Below the pieces are notes generated by a model, which saw nothing but the letters and a program-made list of their open reading frames with translations, was not told the DNA's origin and ran no database searches. Shown piece after piece: positions 40,951 through 50,159 of a DNA stretch of 64,000 nt. The position numbers and the translations under genes are program-made. Numbering within the stretch: the first letter of the stretch is position 1; the number at the start of each line of letters is the position of its first letter. The DNA comes from Lacibacter luteus (GTDB taxonomy: Bacteria; Bacteroidota; Bacteroidia; Chitinophagales; Chitinophagaceae): assembly GCF_004118265.1 (NCBI RefSeq), contig NZ_SDHW01000003.1, positions 124,001 through 188,000 on the forward strand, given 5' to 3'.

Positions 40951-42090
40951 TTATTCAAAAAATAAATCTGCAGCAATGCTATCAGCAAACAGTTTGCCTT
41001 CCTGTGTTAAAACAAGATGATTGTTTTGCAACAGCATTTGCTTGCGATTAATAAAAACAGCCGCCTCATTTTTTAACTGCAAGGCTTTTTCTATGCTAAA
41101 TTGTCCTGCTATTGCATCAATGCTGCAACCTTCGAGCAGGCGAAGACTTGTCATAATGTATTCATTCAGCTGTTGTGCGGCCGTAAGTTCTTCCTTTTCG
41201 AATGGAATTATATTTTGCTGTAATGCCTGAATGTATTGCTGGTTATTGGCAATATTCCATTGGCGGCTTATACCATTGAATGAATGAGCTGATGGACCAA
41301 GGCCAAGATAGTGTACTCCCTTCCAGTAACTGCTGTTGTGTTTGCTCCTGTAGCCAGGTTTAGCAAAGTTGGAAATTTCGTAATGCTCAAAGCCGGCTTT
41401 CTGCAATTCGTTCATTAAAATAATAAACTGCCTGCTTTGCTGTTCTGCATCAACATCGGCTTTTTTATGTTGCCTGATAAGTTTATCCAACGGTGTTTTT
41501 TCTTCTACTGTTAATGCATAACAGGAAAGATGGGTAATGTTTTGCTGCAGCACCCAGTTGATATTGCTTAACCATTTTTCATCAGTTAAACCAGGTGTGC
41601 CATAAATAAGATCAACTGTAAAACTATCAAAGCCGGCTGCTCTTGCTTTGCTAATTACCTGTTTGGCTTCTTCGGCTGTATGCGCCCTGTTCATCCATTG
41701 CAGGTCTTCTTCAAACAACGATTGTATACCGATGCTGAGCCTGTTAATGCCCAGCGATCTCCAACCCGTAAGCTTTTCATCCGTTACATCGTCGGGATTA
41801 GCTTCAAGCGTTATCTCTGCATCTGCGGAAATAATATACTGCTGCTGTAATGTTTGGATGATCTGCTGCAGTTCTTCAATTGTTAAAAGGCTGGGCGTAC
41901 CACCACCGAAATAAATTGTTTCGATCTGCTGACTTTGTAAATAGTTGGCAGCAGATTGTAACTGTATCTCTTTCAATAAAGCTGCAACAAAATCGTTCTT
42001 ATAATGCAAGCTGGTACTGAAATGAAAATTACAGTAATTGCATGCCTGCCTGCAAAAGGGAATATGTATATAAATGCCCGCCATCATCAA
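40951..42090 (-). CDS. hemW: Radical SAM haem chaperone HemW (coproporphyrinogen oxidase-like)
   Basis: A 379-aa protein. The radical SAM cluster is GIYIHIPFCRQACNYCNFHF, with the CxxxCxxC cysteines and the extra Cys missing after it, replaced by FHF as in HemW. IETIYFGGGTPSLLTIEELQ, LEANPDDVTDEKL, LGINRLSIGIQSLFEEDLQW and the C-terminal HemN-type winged domain follow. True HemN has a longer N-terminus, so HemW is preferred. HemW is thought to deliver haem. Three Met codons in a row (42084-42090) make the exact start uncertain. It diverges from the barrel gene at 42124 across ~33 bases. Confidence 0.9.
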   Translation of the reverse strand: MMMAGIYIHIPFCRQACNYCNFHFSTSLHYKNDFVAALLKEIQLQSAANYLQSQQIETIYFGGGTPSLLTIEELQQIIQTLQQQYIISADAEITLEANPDDVTDEKLTGWRSLGINRLSIGIQSLFEEDLQWMNRAHTAEEAKQVISKARAAGFDSFTVDLIYGTPGLTDEKWLSNINWVLQQNITHLSCYALTVEEKTPLDKLIRQHKKADVDAEQQSRQFIILMNELQKAGFEHYEISNFAKPGYRSKHNSSYWKGVHYLGLGPSAHSFNGISRQWNIANNQQYIQALQQNIIPFEKEELTAAQQLNEYIMTSLRLLEGCSIDAIAGQFSIEKALQLKNEAAVFINRKQMLLQNNHLVLTQEGKLFADSIAADLFFE

Positions 42091-42123
42091 CCCGAAACCT
42101 TAATTTCGATTTTGCAAAACTAA

Positions 42124-43935
42124 TTGTTCGTGCATCAACTTTGTTCAGCTGTTTATAAAACCGGGATTTTAATTGCATTATGTTGCTTGCTGTTGCTATG
42201 CGGTAATGCACAAACGAAGTATTTGCTCAACTATCGCTTTGTTGATACAACAGATGTATCAGCATCAATCGGTTTAAAGAACGAATTTGACGATAAAGCA
42301 CTTTGCTCCCAATACATTTTTGAATTGCCAGCTGTTTTGCAGAAAAAAGGATTTGTTGCAGCATCTGTTGATTCGGTTAAAATGGATTCAGCATGGGCAA
42401 CAGTTGTATTGTATCTCGGTAAGCCATGGCGCTGGGCAATGTTGAATACTTCATCGGTGCCGTTGGAACTACTGAATGCTGTGGGTTACAGAGACCGCAA
42501 CTTTAATAAACAATCGCTCGATTATGCAGCTGTGCAGCAACTGCAGGTAAAAATGCTTGATAAACTCGAAAATACCGGCTATCCCTTTGCCAATGTGCAT
42601 CTCGATAGTTTTGCAATACAGGATGGAAATGTTACTGCTGTGTTGAAAGTAGATAAAGGCCCGGAGTATAAAGTAGACAGTATTCGGATTTACGGTGATG
42701 TAAAGATCAGTAACCGTTTTCTGCAACGTTATCTTGAAATACCTGCAGGTTCTATTTATCAAAAGCAAAAGCTGTTGAATATTTCATCACGATTATTACA
42801 GCTGCCTTATCTGTTTGAAGAACAGAAATGGAATATGACCTATCTCGGTACAGGGTCAATCGTAAATCTTTATTTGAAAGAACGAAAAAGCAGCCAGGTA
42901 AACGGGCTGATTGGTTTTTTACCTGCTACCGACGAAGCCGGCCGAAACAAATTGCTGGTTACAGGCGATTTTAATCTCAATCTTAAAAACGGTTTTGGTT
43001 TAGGCGAATCGTTAACCATGCTGTTTCAGCAAATACAGGTGCAGAGCCCACGGTTACAGTTAGGTTATCAGCAGCCATTTCTTTTTGGTTCGCCGTTTGG
43101 TGTGGATGTAAGTTTTGATGGCTTGAAAAAAGACAGCAGCTTTCTCAACATTAATATGCAGGTGGGTGTGCAATATGCATTTGGCGGCAACAGAAGCGCA
43201 AAAATTTTTTATCAGCAATTTATCTCCAACCTGCTTACTGTAGATACGGTGGCAATACGAAACAGTAAAAGATTGCCCGATCAGATCGATCAAACAACAT
43301 CAAATATTGGTATTGAGTACGAATGGTACAATACCGATTATCGCTTCAATCCACGAAAAGGATTTGATGTGAAGTTTACGGGTTCGGCTGGTATACGAAA
43401 AATACGAGCCAACAATAATATCACTTCATTAAAAGATCCGCTCAATCCTTCATTCAATTACCAATCACTTTACGATTCTGTTGGTACAAGAGCGTATACG
43501 TTTCGGTTAAAAGTTAGTGCGGCCCGCTATTTTAAAACAGGTAAGCAAACAACGTTTAAAACAGCAGTGAATGCAGGAATGATTCAAAGTCCACGCATTT
43601 TCCGTAACGAGCTATACCAGGTTGGTGGTTTTCGTTTGCTGCGTGGGTTCGATGAGGAAAGCATTTTTGCATCGGCCTATGCAGTGCTTACAACAGAGTA
43701 TCGTATTCTTTTGGGTTTAAACAGTTATTTATACGCTTTTGCCGATGGTGGTTTGGTGCGCAACAACAGCCAGTCTGCCAATACAAGTAACAGGCTGATG
43801 GGTGCCGGCTTTGGTATGGCTTTCGAAACCAAAGCAGGCATTTTTAATATTGCATTTGCGGCAGGTAAACGAAACGATCTACCCTTTAACCTGCGGCAAA
43901 GTAAAATTCATTTTGGTTACGTGAATTTTTTCTGA
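42124..43935 (+). CDS. BamA/TamA-like outer-membrane barrel protein with POTRA domains
   Basis: A 603-aa exported protein with a signal (ILIALCCLLLLCGNAQ). Residues ~60-230 contain POTRA-like alpha/beta repeats, for example KMLDKLENTGYPFANVHLDS and YKVDSIRIYGDVKISNRFLQ. The rest is a barrel ending LRQSKIHFGYVNFF with a terminal Phe. GGFRLLRGFDEESIFASAYA contains the RGF motif of loop 6 of the Omp85 family. It is shorter than BamA, so a TamA-like or surface-assembly role is likely. The frame starts at TTG 42124 or GTG 42130; no ATG precedes the signal. Confidence 0.82.
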   Translation: MFVHQLCSAVYKTGILIALCCLLLLCGNAQTKYLLNYRFVDTTDVSASIGLKNEFDDKALCSQYIFELPAVLQKKGFVAASVDSVKMDSAWATVVLYLGKPWRWAMLNTSSVPLELLNAVGYRDRNFNKQSLDYAAVQQLQVKMLDKLENTGYPFANVHLDSFAIQDGNVTAVLKVDKGPEYKVDSIRIYGDVKISNRFLQRYLEIPAGSIYQKQKLLNISSRLLQLPYLFEEQKWNMTYLGTGSIVNLYLKERKSSQVNGLIGFLPATDEAGRNKLLVTGDFNLNLKNGFGLGESLTMLFQQIQVQSPRLQLGYQQPFLFGSPFGVDVSFDGLKKDSSFLNINMQVGVQYAFGGNRSAKIFYQQFISNLLTVDTVAIRNSKRLPDQIDQTTSNIGIEYEWYNTDYRFNPRKGFDVKFTGSAGIRKIRANNNITSLKDPLNPSFNYQSLYDSVGTRAYTFRLKVSAARYFKTGKQTTFKTAVNAGMIQSPRIFRNELYQVGGFRLLRGFDEESIFASAYAVLTTEYRILLGLNSYLYAFADGGLVRNNSQSANTSNRLMGAGFGMAFETKAGIFNIAFAAGKRNDLPFNLRQSKIHFGYVNFF

Positions 43936-43953
43936 TGGATGATTGCGCTTAAT

Positions 43954-43961
43954 TACTTTTG
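43954..43961 (+). promoter_or_regulatory. Bacteroidota -7 element of the DUF4271 gene
   Basis: TACTTTTG is a perfect TAnnTTTG match, only 10 bases before the ATG at 43972. It supports that start and implies a leader of just a few bases. Confidence 0.5.
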
Positions 43962-43971
43962 CAAACAACCC

Positions 43972-44856
43972 ATGCGCTTTACATTACTATTCATTTCAAT
44001 AATAGCTTGTTTGTTTACTACCGCACAGGATTCTGCTGCTGTTAAACAATCGGCCGATAGTGTATTGCAGGCCCATGCGCCGGTTGCAGACACACTTACA
44101 AAAACAACAGCTCTTGTTTCAATCGATTCCTGTTATAAAGCGGTTTTGTCAACATCAAAACTTAACCTGTTTACAAAAGCGGAGTTCCAGATCGAAAAAG
44201 AAAAGCAGGCAGAAAAAAGAGATTGGTTGTTTTATTATTTGCTGGGCATTGCATTAATGTTTGGACTGTTGCGCTTAAGTTACCTGCGTTACTTTAACGA
44301 TATGTTCCGGGTGTTCTTCCGCACATCATTACGTGTAAATCAAATACGGGAGCAGCTGGTGCAATCGGGTCTTCAATCGTTGTTGTTTAACAGCCTGTTT
44401 GCTATTGTTGCCGGAGCATATGTTTATTTGCTTATCCGCTTTTTCAACGTATCTATTCAGTTGCCCGAAGTGTTTATTCCGTTAATTACGGCTGCAGTTG
44501 TTGCCGTTTTGTATATAGCCAAGTATCTTTTCCTGGAGTTCAGCGGGTGGTTGTTCAGTATTAAAAATGCAGCCGGAACCTATTCGTTCATCGTGTTTCT
44601 CATCAATAAGATCATCGGAATTCTGCTGTTGCCTTTCCTGTTTGTGATAGCTTTTGCCAACCGTGAGCTGGCCGGGGTGGCAATTACCATATCGTTGGTT
44701 ATAGTGGGCGGGCTTTTCTTATATCGCTTTCTCAGAGCTTACAGCCCGGTTCAGTCTGATGTGAAAGTTGGGCGCTTTCATTTCTTTTTATTTTTTCTGG
44801 CGTTTGAAGTTGCCCCCTTAATGGTCATCTACAAACTGGTGCTTGGATTTTTGTAA
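43972..44856 (+). CDS. DUF4271 membrane protein
   Basis: A 294-aa protein with a cleavable signal (MRFTLLFISIIACLFTTAQ), an extended periplasmic part (~20-85), and seven or so membrane helices from ~residue 88 (DWLFYYLLGIALMFGLLRLS) to the end. RYFNDMFRVFFRTSLRVNQI and FLAFEVAPLMVIYKLVLGFL are the typical DUF4271 elements. The family is nearly confined to Bacteroidota and is often next to uroporphyrinogen-III synthase, as here with 39 bases between. No function is known. The start is fixed by the -7 element at 43954. Confidence 0.85.
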   Translation: MRFTLLFISIIACLFTTAQDSAAVKQSADSVLQAHAPVADTLTKTTALVSIDSCYKAVLSTSKLNLFTKAEFQIEKEKQAEKRDWLFYYLLGIALMFGLLRLSYLRYFNDMFRVFFRTSLRVNQIREQLVQSGLQSLLFNSLFAIVAGAYVYLLIRFFNVSIQLPEVFIPLITAAVVAVLYIAKYLFLEFSGWLFSIKNAAGTYSFIVFLINKIIGILLLPFLFVIAFANRELAGVAITISLVIVGGLFLYRFLRAYSPVQSDVKVGRFHFFLFFLAFEVAPLMVIYKLVLGFL

Positions 44857-44867
44857 AGAATTGTACT

Positions 44868-44875
44868 TACCTTTG
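44868..44875 (+). promoter_or_regulatory. Bacteroidota -7 element of hemD
   Basis: TACCTTTG matches TAnnTTTG, 20 bases before the hemD ATG. A TTG at 44843-44845 could be the -33 element with 22-base spacing. Confidence 0.5.
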
Positions 44876-44895
44876 CAGAAATTTTCCAAGTACGT

Positions 44896-45681
44896 ATGGG
44901 AAAAACCGGTATGAAGCCACAAAAAGAAAAAGCTATCAAAAGCATCCTCATTACGCAGCCAAGGCCCGAATCCGACAAGTCACCATACTATGAACTTGCC
45001 CGGAAATATAATCTTGACCTTGCATTTCAGCCTTTTATTCGCATTGAAGGTGTTCCTGCTAAAGACTTCAGAAAACAAAAGATCGACATTACTGCTTTTT
45101 CAGCTGTAATTTTTACCAGTCGTAATGCTATCGATCATTTTTTCCGTACTTGCGAAGAGATGCGGATATCTGTTTCGCAGGAAACAAAATATTTCTGTAT
45201 TACCGAAGCTGTGGCATTGTACCTGCAAAAGTTTATCCTTTACCGCAAACGCAAAGTATTTTATGGTGCAGACGGTACCAATAAAAGTTTGTTTGATGTT
45301 GTGAACAAACACAAAAGCAACGAAAAATTTTTATATCCCTGCAGCGAAAATGTAGATAACGAAATAACCACCTGGTTACGTAACCACAACTGCGAATTTG
45401 CGACACCTATTCTTTACAAAACAGTAAGTAACGATGTAAAGGAGCTTATTACAGAAGGCGATTTTGATGTGATTTGCTTTTTTACACCAAGTGGCGTTAA
45501 AAGCCTGTTTGAGAACCTGCCTAAGTATCAACAAAACGGAACATTTATCGGCGCCTTTGGAGCAAACACATTTAAAGCAGTTGAAGAAGCAGGTTTGCAG
45601 TTGCAAATAAAAGCACCCGAGCCACAAGCCCCAAGTATGGTTTCTGCATTAGATCGCTTTTTAGCCCAGCTTACAAAATAA
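44896..45681 (+). CDS. hemD: Uroporphyrinogen-III synthase
   Basis: A 261-aa HemD-like protein. ILITQPRPESDKSPYYELAR is the N-terminal lobe, and AVIFTSRNAIDHFFRTCEEM, LYPCSENVDNEITTWL and VICFFTPSGVKSLFENLPKY are the characteristic lobe segments. C-terminal GAFGANTFKAVEEAG continues the second lobe. It closes the tetrapyrrole macrocycle with ring-D inversion. Bacteroidota HemD is divergent, so the assignment rests on the double-lobed pattern and the DUF4271 neighbour. Confidence 0.88.
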   Translation: MGKTGMKPQKEKAIKSILITQPRPESDKSPYYELARKYNLDLAFQPFIRIEGVPAKDFRKQKIDITAFSAVIFTSRNAIDHFFRTCEEMRISVSQETKYFCITEAVALYLQKFILYRKRKVFYGADGTNKSLFDVVNKHKSNEKFLYPCSENVDNEITTWLRNHNCEFATPILYKTVSNDVKELITEGDFDVICFFTPSGVKSLFENLPKYQQNGTFIGAFGANTFKAVEEAGLQLQIKAPEPQAPSMVSALDRFLAQLTK

Positions 45682-45742
45682 TTCCATTTATTCTTTAAGG
45701 AAAGAAACGAGCTTTGTTCATTCAAACATTGCTTAAATCGTT

Positions 45743-47803
45743 ATGCTACATACCAACAGGCTATCGAAAGAAAACAGCCCTTATTTATTACAGCATGCTC
45801 ACAATCCTGTCGATTGGTATCCATGGAGCGATGAGGCGTTGCAAAAAGCAAAAACGGAAGATAAGCCGGTACTGGTTAGTATTGGATATTCATCTTGTCA
45901 TTGGTGTCATGTAATGGAGCGGGAGAGTTTTGAAGATGTTGCCACCGCAGACATTATGAACAGGCATTTTATTAATATCAAGATCGATCGGGAAGAACGC
46001 CCCGACCTTGATCATATTTACATGGATGCAGTACAGTCGATGACGGGTAGTGGTGGCTGGCCATTGAATGTTTTTCTTACACCCGATCTCAAACCTTTTT
46101 ACGGCGGTACTTATTTTCCACCTGTAAGAGCGTATAACAGAAGTTCGTGGAAAGAAGTGTTGTACGGCATTGCCAATGCATTTAAAGAAAGGCGAGACGA
46201 AATTGAACAACAGGCAAATGAGTTGATACAGCATCTGCAAAACGCAAACTCGTTTGGTACACAAAACGTATTAAAGTTTGATTTGCCTGCCGAAGAATTA
46301 TTTCCTGACAGGCAGAACGATTTGATGTTTGAAGCTATTCTGAAAACAGCAGATAAAGAGTGGGGCGGTTTTGGGCGTGCACCAAAATTTCCACAGACGT
46401 TTACCATCAGCTACCTGTTGAAATACCATCACTTTTCTTCAAACAAGGAAGCGTTGAGCCAGGCTTGTCTTAGTTTAAATAAAATGATCGAAGGTGGATT
46501 GTACGATCATATTGGAGGTGGTTTTGCACGCTACAGCACCGATACAGAATGGCTTGTTCCGCACTTTGAAAAAATGCTTTACGACAATGCTTTGCTGGTA
46601 GCCGTTTTGAGTGAGGCTTACCAGGTAACAAAAGATCCGTTGTATAAAAAAACAATTGAAGAAACACTTGCTTTTACCGAAAGGGAAATGACTTCGCCTG
46701 AAAACGGTTTTTATTCTGCATTGGATGCCGATAGTGAGGGAGTGGAAGGTAAATTTTATACCTGGAGTAAAAAGGAAGTTGCAGCAATACTGCAAGAACA
46801 TGCTGAATTGTTTTGCAACTACTACAACATTTCCGAAGCAGGTAATTGGGAAGAAGTAAACATTCCGCACATACGAATAACGGCAAAAGCTTTTTGCCTG
46901 CAAAATGGTTTGGATGAAGTGGAGTTTAACAGCATTATTGAACAATGCAAAGCGAAGTTGCTTACGGTCCGTAATCAAAGAATAAGACCTTTGCTCGACG
47001 ATAAAATTATCCTTGGCTGGAATGCATTGATGAATGCAGCATACAGCTCGGCCTTTGCAGCTCTGGGTATGGAAGTATACAGGCAAAAGGCAATAGCCAA
47101 TATGGAATTTATTCTGCAAACATTTCGTAAAGAAGCTGGTTGTTGGCATGTGTACAAAGAAGGCGTACAAAAGTTCCCCGCTTTCTTAGACGATTATGCG
47201 TATCTGATTAAAGCTTTGTTGCAGCTGCAGGAAATAACCTCGAACCAGGATTACCTGCTTGCGGCGAAAGCATTAAGCAAATATGTAATTGCACAGTTTG
47301 GCGAAGAGAAAACCGGTTATTTCTACTTTACTGCACAAGGGCAGCAGGATATTGTGGTCCGTAAAAAGGAAGTATATGATGGTGCTGTGCCATCTGGTAA
47401 TGCGGTTATGGCCGATAACTTAGCCCAGCTTGCAATCCTTTTCGACTTACCCGAATGGAAAGAGAGAAGTGCAAAAATGTTGCTTGGATTACAGGATACC
47501 ATCGTTCACTACCCCGGTTCTTTTGCTGTTTGGGCATCGCTGTTGTTTAAAAAAAGCAAGGGTTTTACCGAGCTGGCAGTGGTGGGCCCCGATCATGAAG
47601 CTAAACGTGATGGAATTTTAAAGCTTTTTCGGCCACATGTAATTCTGCAGTCTTCCGCAGGAAACAATCGTACTTTCCCGCTATTATCGAATAGGGAAAC
47701 ACCCGAAGGAAATACACTTTTCTATCTATGCAAAGAGTACAATTGCTTACGGCCTACTGCTGAAATTGAGGAAATACGGGCACTTTTAAGTTCTATATCA
47801 TAA
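45743..47803 (+). CDS. YyaL/SSP411-like thioredoxin-domain protein (DUF255)
   Basis: A 686-aa cytoplasmic protein. The N-terminal DUF255 thioredoxin-like domain contains [40 protein letters not shown] (CxxC) and [20 protein letters not shown]. The remaining ~500 residues form an alpha/alpha-barrel like that of sugar epimerases ([48 protein letters not shown]). The family is widespread but its substrate is unknown. It is complete and of normal length, 61 bases after hemD, and precedes the gld operon. Confidence 0.9.
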   Translation: MLHTNRLSKENSPYLLQHAHNPVDWYPWSDEALQKAKTEDKPVLVSIGYSSCHWCHVMERESFEDVATADIMNRHFINIKIDREERPDLDHIYMDAVQSMTGSGGWPLNVFLTPDLKPFYGGTYFPPVRAYNRSSWKEVLYGIANAFKERRDEIEQQANELIQHLQNANSFGTQNVLKFDLPAEELFPDRQNDLMFEAILKTADKEWGGFGRAPKFPQTFTISYLLKYHHFSSNKEALSQACLSLNKMIEGGLYDHIGGGFARYSTDTEWLVPHFEKMLYDNALLVAVLSEAYQVTKDPLYKKTIEETLAFTEREMTSPENGFYSALDADSEGVEGKFYTWSKKEVAAILQEHAELFCNYYNISEAGNWEEVNIPHIRITAKAFCLQNGLDEVEFNSIIEQCKAKLLTVRNQRIRPLLDDKIILGWNALMNAAYSSAFAALGMEVYRQKAIANMEFILQTFRKEAGCWHVYKEGVQKFPAFLDDYAYLIKALLQLQEITSNQDYLLAAKALSKYVIAQFGEEKTGYFYFTAQGQQDIVVRKKEVYDGAVPSGNAVMADNLAQLAILFDLPEWKERSAKMLLGLQDTIVHYPGSFAVWASLLFKKSKGFTELAVVGPDHEAKRDGILKLFRPHVILQSSAGNNRTFPLLSNRETPEGNTLFYLCKEYNCLRPTAEIEEIRALLSSIS

Positions 47804-47924
47804 TAAAACAATAAAAAAATCAATTCCCCGTTATCGTTCTGATGCCTAAAAACATTTTGAATAATTAAAAATTAATTATTAGCATTGCGATGAATTTTAA
47901 GGTGATCTCCAAGGCCGGAGTACT

Positions 47925-47932
47925 TAAATTTG
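47925..47932 (+). promoter_or_regulatory. Bacteroidota -7 element of the gldKLMN operon
   Basis: TAAATTTG matches TAnnTTTG, 37 bases before the gldK ATG. No TTG is found at the ideal -33 spacing. Confidence 0.5.
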
Positions 47933-47969
47933 TCCAATACCTTAATCAAGAAAATTAAATTCTTAACAA

Positions 47970-49238
47970 ATGAAGAACCAACTGTTAAGTTGCCTAACAA
48001 TCGCCGCCCTATCCGTACTGGCAGTAAGCTGCGGTAAGTCTAAGTCTTCTTCCAAATCTGCAAACAACGGACAACTTGTTGGTGCTGCTTATGGAGCAAA
48101 GCAAAACAACAATACTCACTACGGTATGGTAATGATTCCGCAGGGAACCTTTCATATGGGCCCCAGCGATGAAGACATTAACTATGCTTATACAGCCCGT
48201 AACCGTCAGGTATCTATCAGCGGTTTCTGGATGGATGCAACAGAAGTAACCAACAGCGAGTACAAGCAGTTTGTGTTCTATGTAAGGGACTCTATTGCTG
48301 CAACGATCCTCGGCTACAAGGATGCTAAAACCAACAACATCGATAAAAAGAAAGCTGCTGGTATCTGGAAAGAAAAAAATGTATACGAAAAGCTGGGTCA
48401 AATGATGATGGCACCGGACGATCGTATTTTCGGTAAAATGGAAATCGATCCTGATAAATTAATTTACCAGGAAGAGTATGTAGATTACAAAGCTGCTGCT
48501 TACCGTAAGCCAAATGAACCCCGTTCTAAATTTATTATCAAAAACCCCGTAAAGGTTTATCCCGATACATTGGTATGGGTACGTGATTTCTCATACAGTT
48601 ATAATGAACCAATGAGCCAACGTTATTTTGCGCATCCTGCATTTGCCAATTACCCCGTTGTAGGTGTAACATGGAAACAGGCTACTGCTTTCTGTAACTG
48701 GCGTTCACGCTATCTTAACGATTATAACGATTCAAAAGGTTACGCTACAGAATCGAGCTATCGTTTACCTTCTGAAGCAGAATGGGAATATGCAGCACGT
48801 GGCGGTCGCTCACAATCAATGTTCCCTTGGGGTAACTATTATCTCCGCAACCGCAAAGGTTGTTTAATGGCCAACTTTAAACCGGGCCGTGGTAACTATC
48901 CGGAGGATGGTGGTTTCTATACTGTGCGTGCCGATGCTTATTGGCCAAACGATTTCGGCTTATACAACATGGCCGGTAACGTTGCAGAATGGACAGGTTC
49001 TTTATACTACGAAGGTGCTTACAACTTTGCACACGACATGAACCCCGACATTCGCTATAATGCAAAAGACAGCGATCCTCCCCGTATGAAACGTAAAGTT
49101 GTACGTGGTGGCAGCTGGCAGAGTGTAGGTTATTTCCTGCAAACAAGTACACGTAACTACGAGTACCAGGATACAGCTAAGTCTTACATCGGCTTCCGCT
49201 GCGTAATTAACCTTCCTCCAATGATGCGTAAGCGTTAA
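47970..49238 (+). CDS. gldK: Gliding motility / T9SS lipoprotein GldK
   Basis: A 422-aa lipoprotein with lipobox LSVLAVSC (Cys ~21). The remainder is an SUMF1/formylglycine-enzyme fold: MVMIPQGTFHMGPSDEDINY, GFWMDATEVTNSEYKQFVFY, YPVVGVTWKQATAFCNWRSR, YRLPSEAEWEYAARGG, YNMAGNVAEWTGSLYY and KVVRGGSWQSVGYFL. GldK with GldN forms the outer-membrane-associated ring of the type IX secretion system. It is first in the gldKLMN order that is standard in Bacteroidota. The Cys used by real formylglycine enzymes is not needed for this structural role. Confidence 0.97.
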   Translation: MKNQLLSCLTIAALSVLAVSCGKSKSSSKSANNGQLVGAAYGAKQNNNTHYGMVMIPQGTFHMGPSDEDINYAYTARNRQVSISGFWMDATEVTNSEYKQFVFYVRDSIAATILGYKDAKTNNIDKKKAAGIWKEKNVYEKLGQMMMAPDDRIFGKMEIDPDKLIYQEEYVDYKAAAYRKPNEPRSKFIIKNPVKVYPDTLVWVRDFSYSYNEPMSQRYFAHPAFANYPVVGVTWKQATAFCNWRSRYLNDYNDSKGYATESSYRLPSEAEWEYAARGGRSQSMFPWGNYYLRNRKGCLMANFKPGRGNYPEDGGFYTVRADAYWPNDFGLYNMAGNVAEWTGSLYYEGAYNFAHDMNPDIRYNAKDSDPPRMKRKVVRGGSWQSVGYFLQTSTRNYEYQDTAKSYIGFRCVINLPPMMRKR

Positions 49239-49343
49239 TAAAACAGTACACAATTTTTTAAACCCAATATTTATTTTTTAGAACAAAAGCGTTGTTTTTG
49301 AGCTAATCTCAAACCATCATTTACCTTTTTAAAACCAACTTTT

Positions 49344-50093
49344 ATGGCAGTTTCTAGATCAACCGAAAAAATCACAAACATCATCGTATCAGCAGGTGCA
49401 GCCGTTGTAATCTTTGGCGCATGGGCAAAAATCTTACACCTTTCTTTTGCCGATATGATGCTTACAGTAGGACTTTTAACCGAGGCAGGCATTTTCGTTG
49501 TATATGCGTACTTAGCAACACAGGGCTATGGCTTACACGACGACGGTCATAAAGCAGCAGCTCCTGCAGGAACTCCTGCATTAGCATCTTTAGATAAAAT
49601 GTTACACGAAGCAGATATTACACCTTCTAACCTGAAAAGCCTGGGCGAAAACTTCCAGAAACTGAACAGCACAGTTGGTGGTATTAAAGATGTAAGCGAT
49701 GTAGTTGCTTCTACAGGCGAACTCAGCGCATCATCAAAAGAAGCTGCAAAAGTTTTAACCGGAATGAAAGATGCTTACCAACAGGCAGCATCAACTGTTT
49801 CTTCTTTCAACCTTGCTGCAGAAGGTACAAAAGCTTACCACGAGCAAGTACAGGTAATGACAAAAAATCTCGGTTCGTTAAACACGATTTATGAACTGGA
49901 ATTACAGGATACCAATAACCATCTTAAGGCAATGAATAAATTCTACGGTAACCTTACACAGGCTTCTGAAGCAATGTTGGGTAGCGTAGATGATGCCAAA
50001 AAAGCGCAAGAGCAAATTGGCAACCTTGCTAAAAACCTCGGTACACTTAATAACATCTACGGAAATATGATCAACGCCATGCAAGGCCGTTAA
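49344..50093 (+). CDS. gldL: T9SS/gliding motor protein GldL
   Basis: A 249-aa inner-membrane protein with two N-terminal helices (IIVSAGAAVVIFGAWAKILH and MMLTVGLLTEAGIFVVYAYL). The second carries the Glu that is important for the proton channel. A long cytoplasmic helical domain follows. The family core GAWAKILHLSFADMMLTVGL is intact. GldL is the proton-driven rotary stator of T9SS, paired with GldM. It is 105 bases after gldK and 66 bases before gldM. Confidence 0.97.
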   Translation: MAVSRSTEKITNIIVSAGAAVVIFGAWAKILHLSFADMMLTVGLLTEAGIFVVYAYLATQGYGLHDDGHKAAAPAGTPALASLDKMLHEADITPSNLKSLGENFQKLNSTVGGIKDVSDVVASTGELSASSKEAAKVLTGMKDAYQQAASTVSSFNLAAEGTKAYHEQVQVMTKNLGSLNTIYELELQDTNNHLKAMNKFYGNLTQASEAMLGSVDDAKKAQEQIGNLAKNLGTLNNIYGNMINAMQGR

Positions 50094-50159
50094 TAATGAA
50101 TCAACAGACGAATTAATTACCAAAACTATTTCCTGATTTAAAACCAAAATCCGAAAAAG

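Noticed and set aside
42029-42211. Minus-strand 60-aa frame upstream of hemW
   Set aside because: It overlaps the hemW start and the divergent barrel gene; no protein-like pattern.
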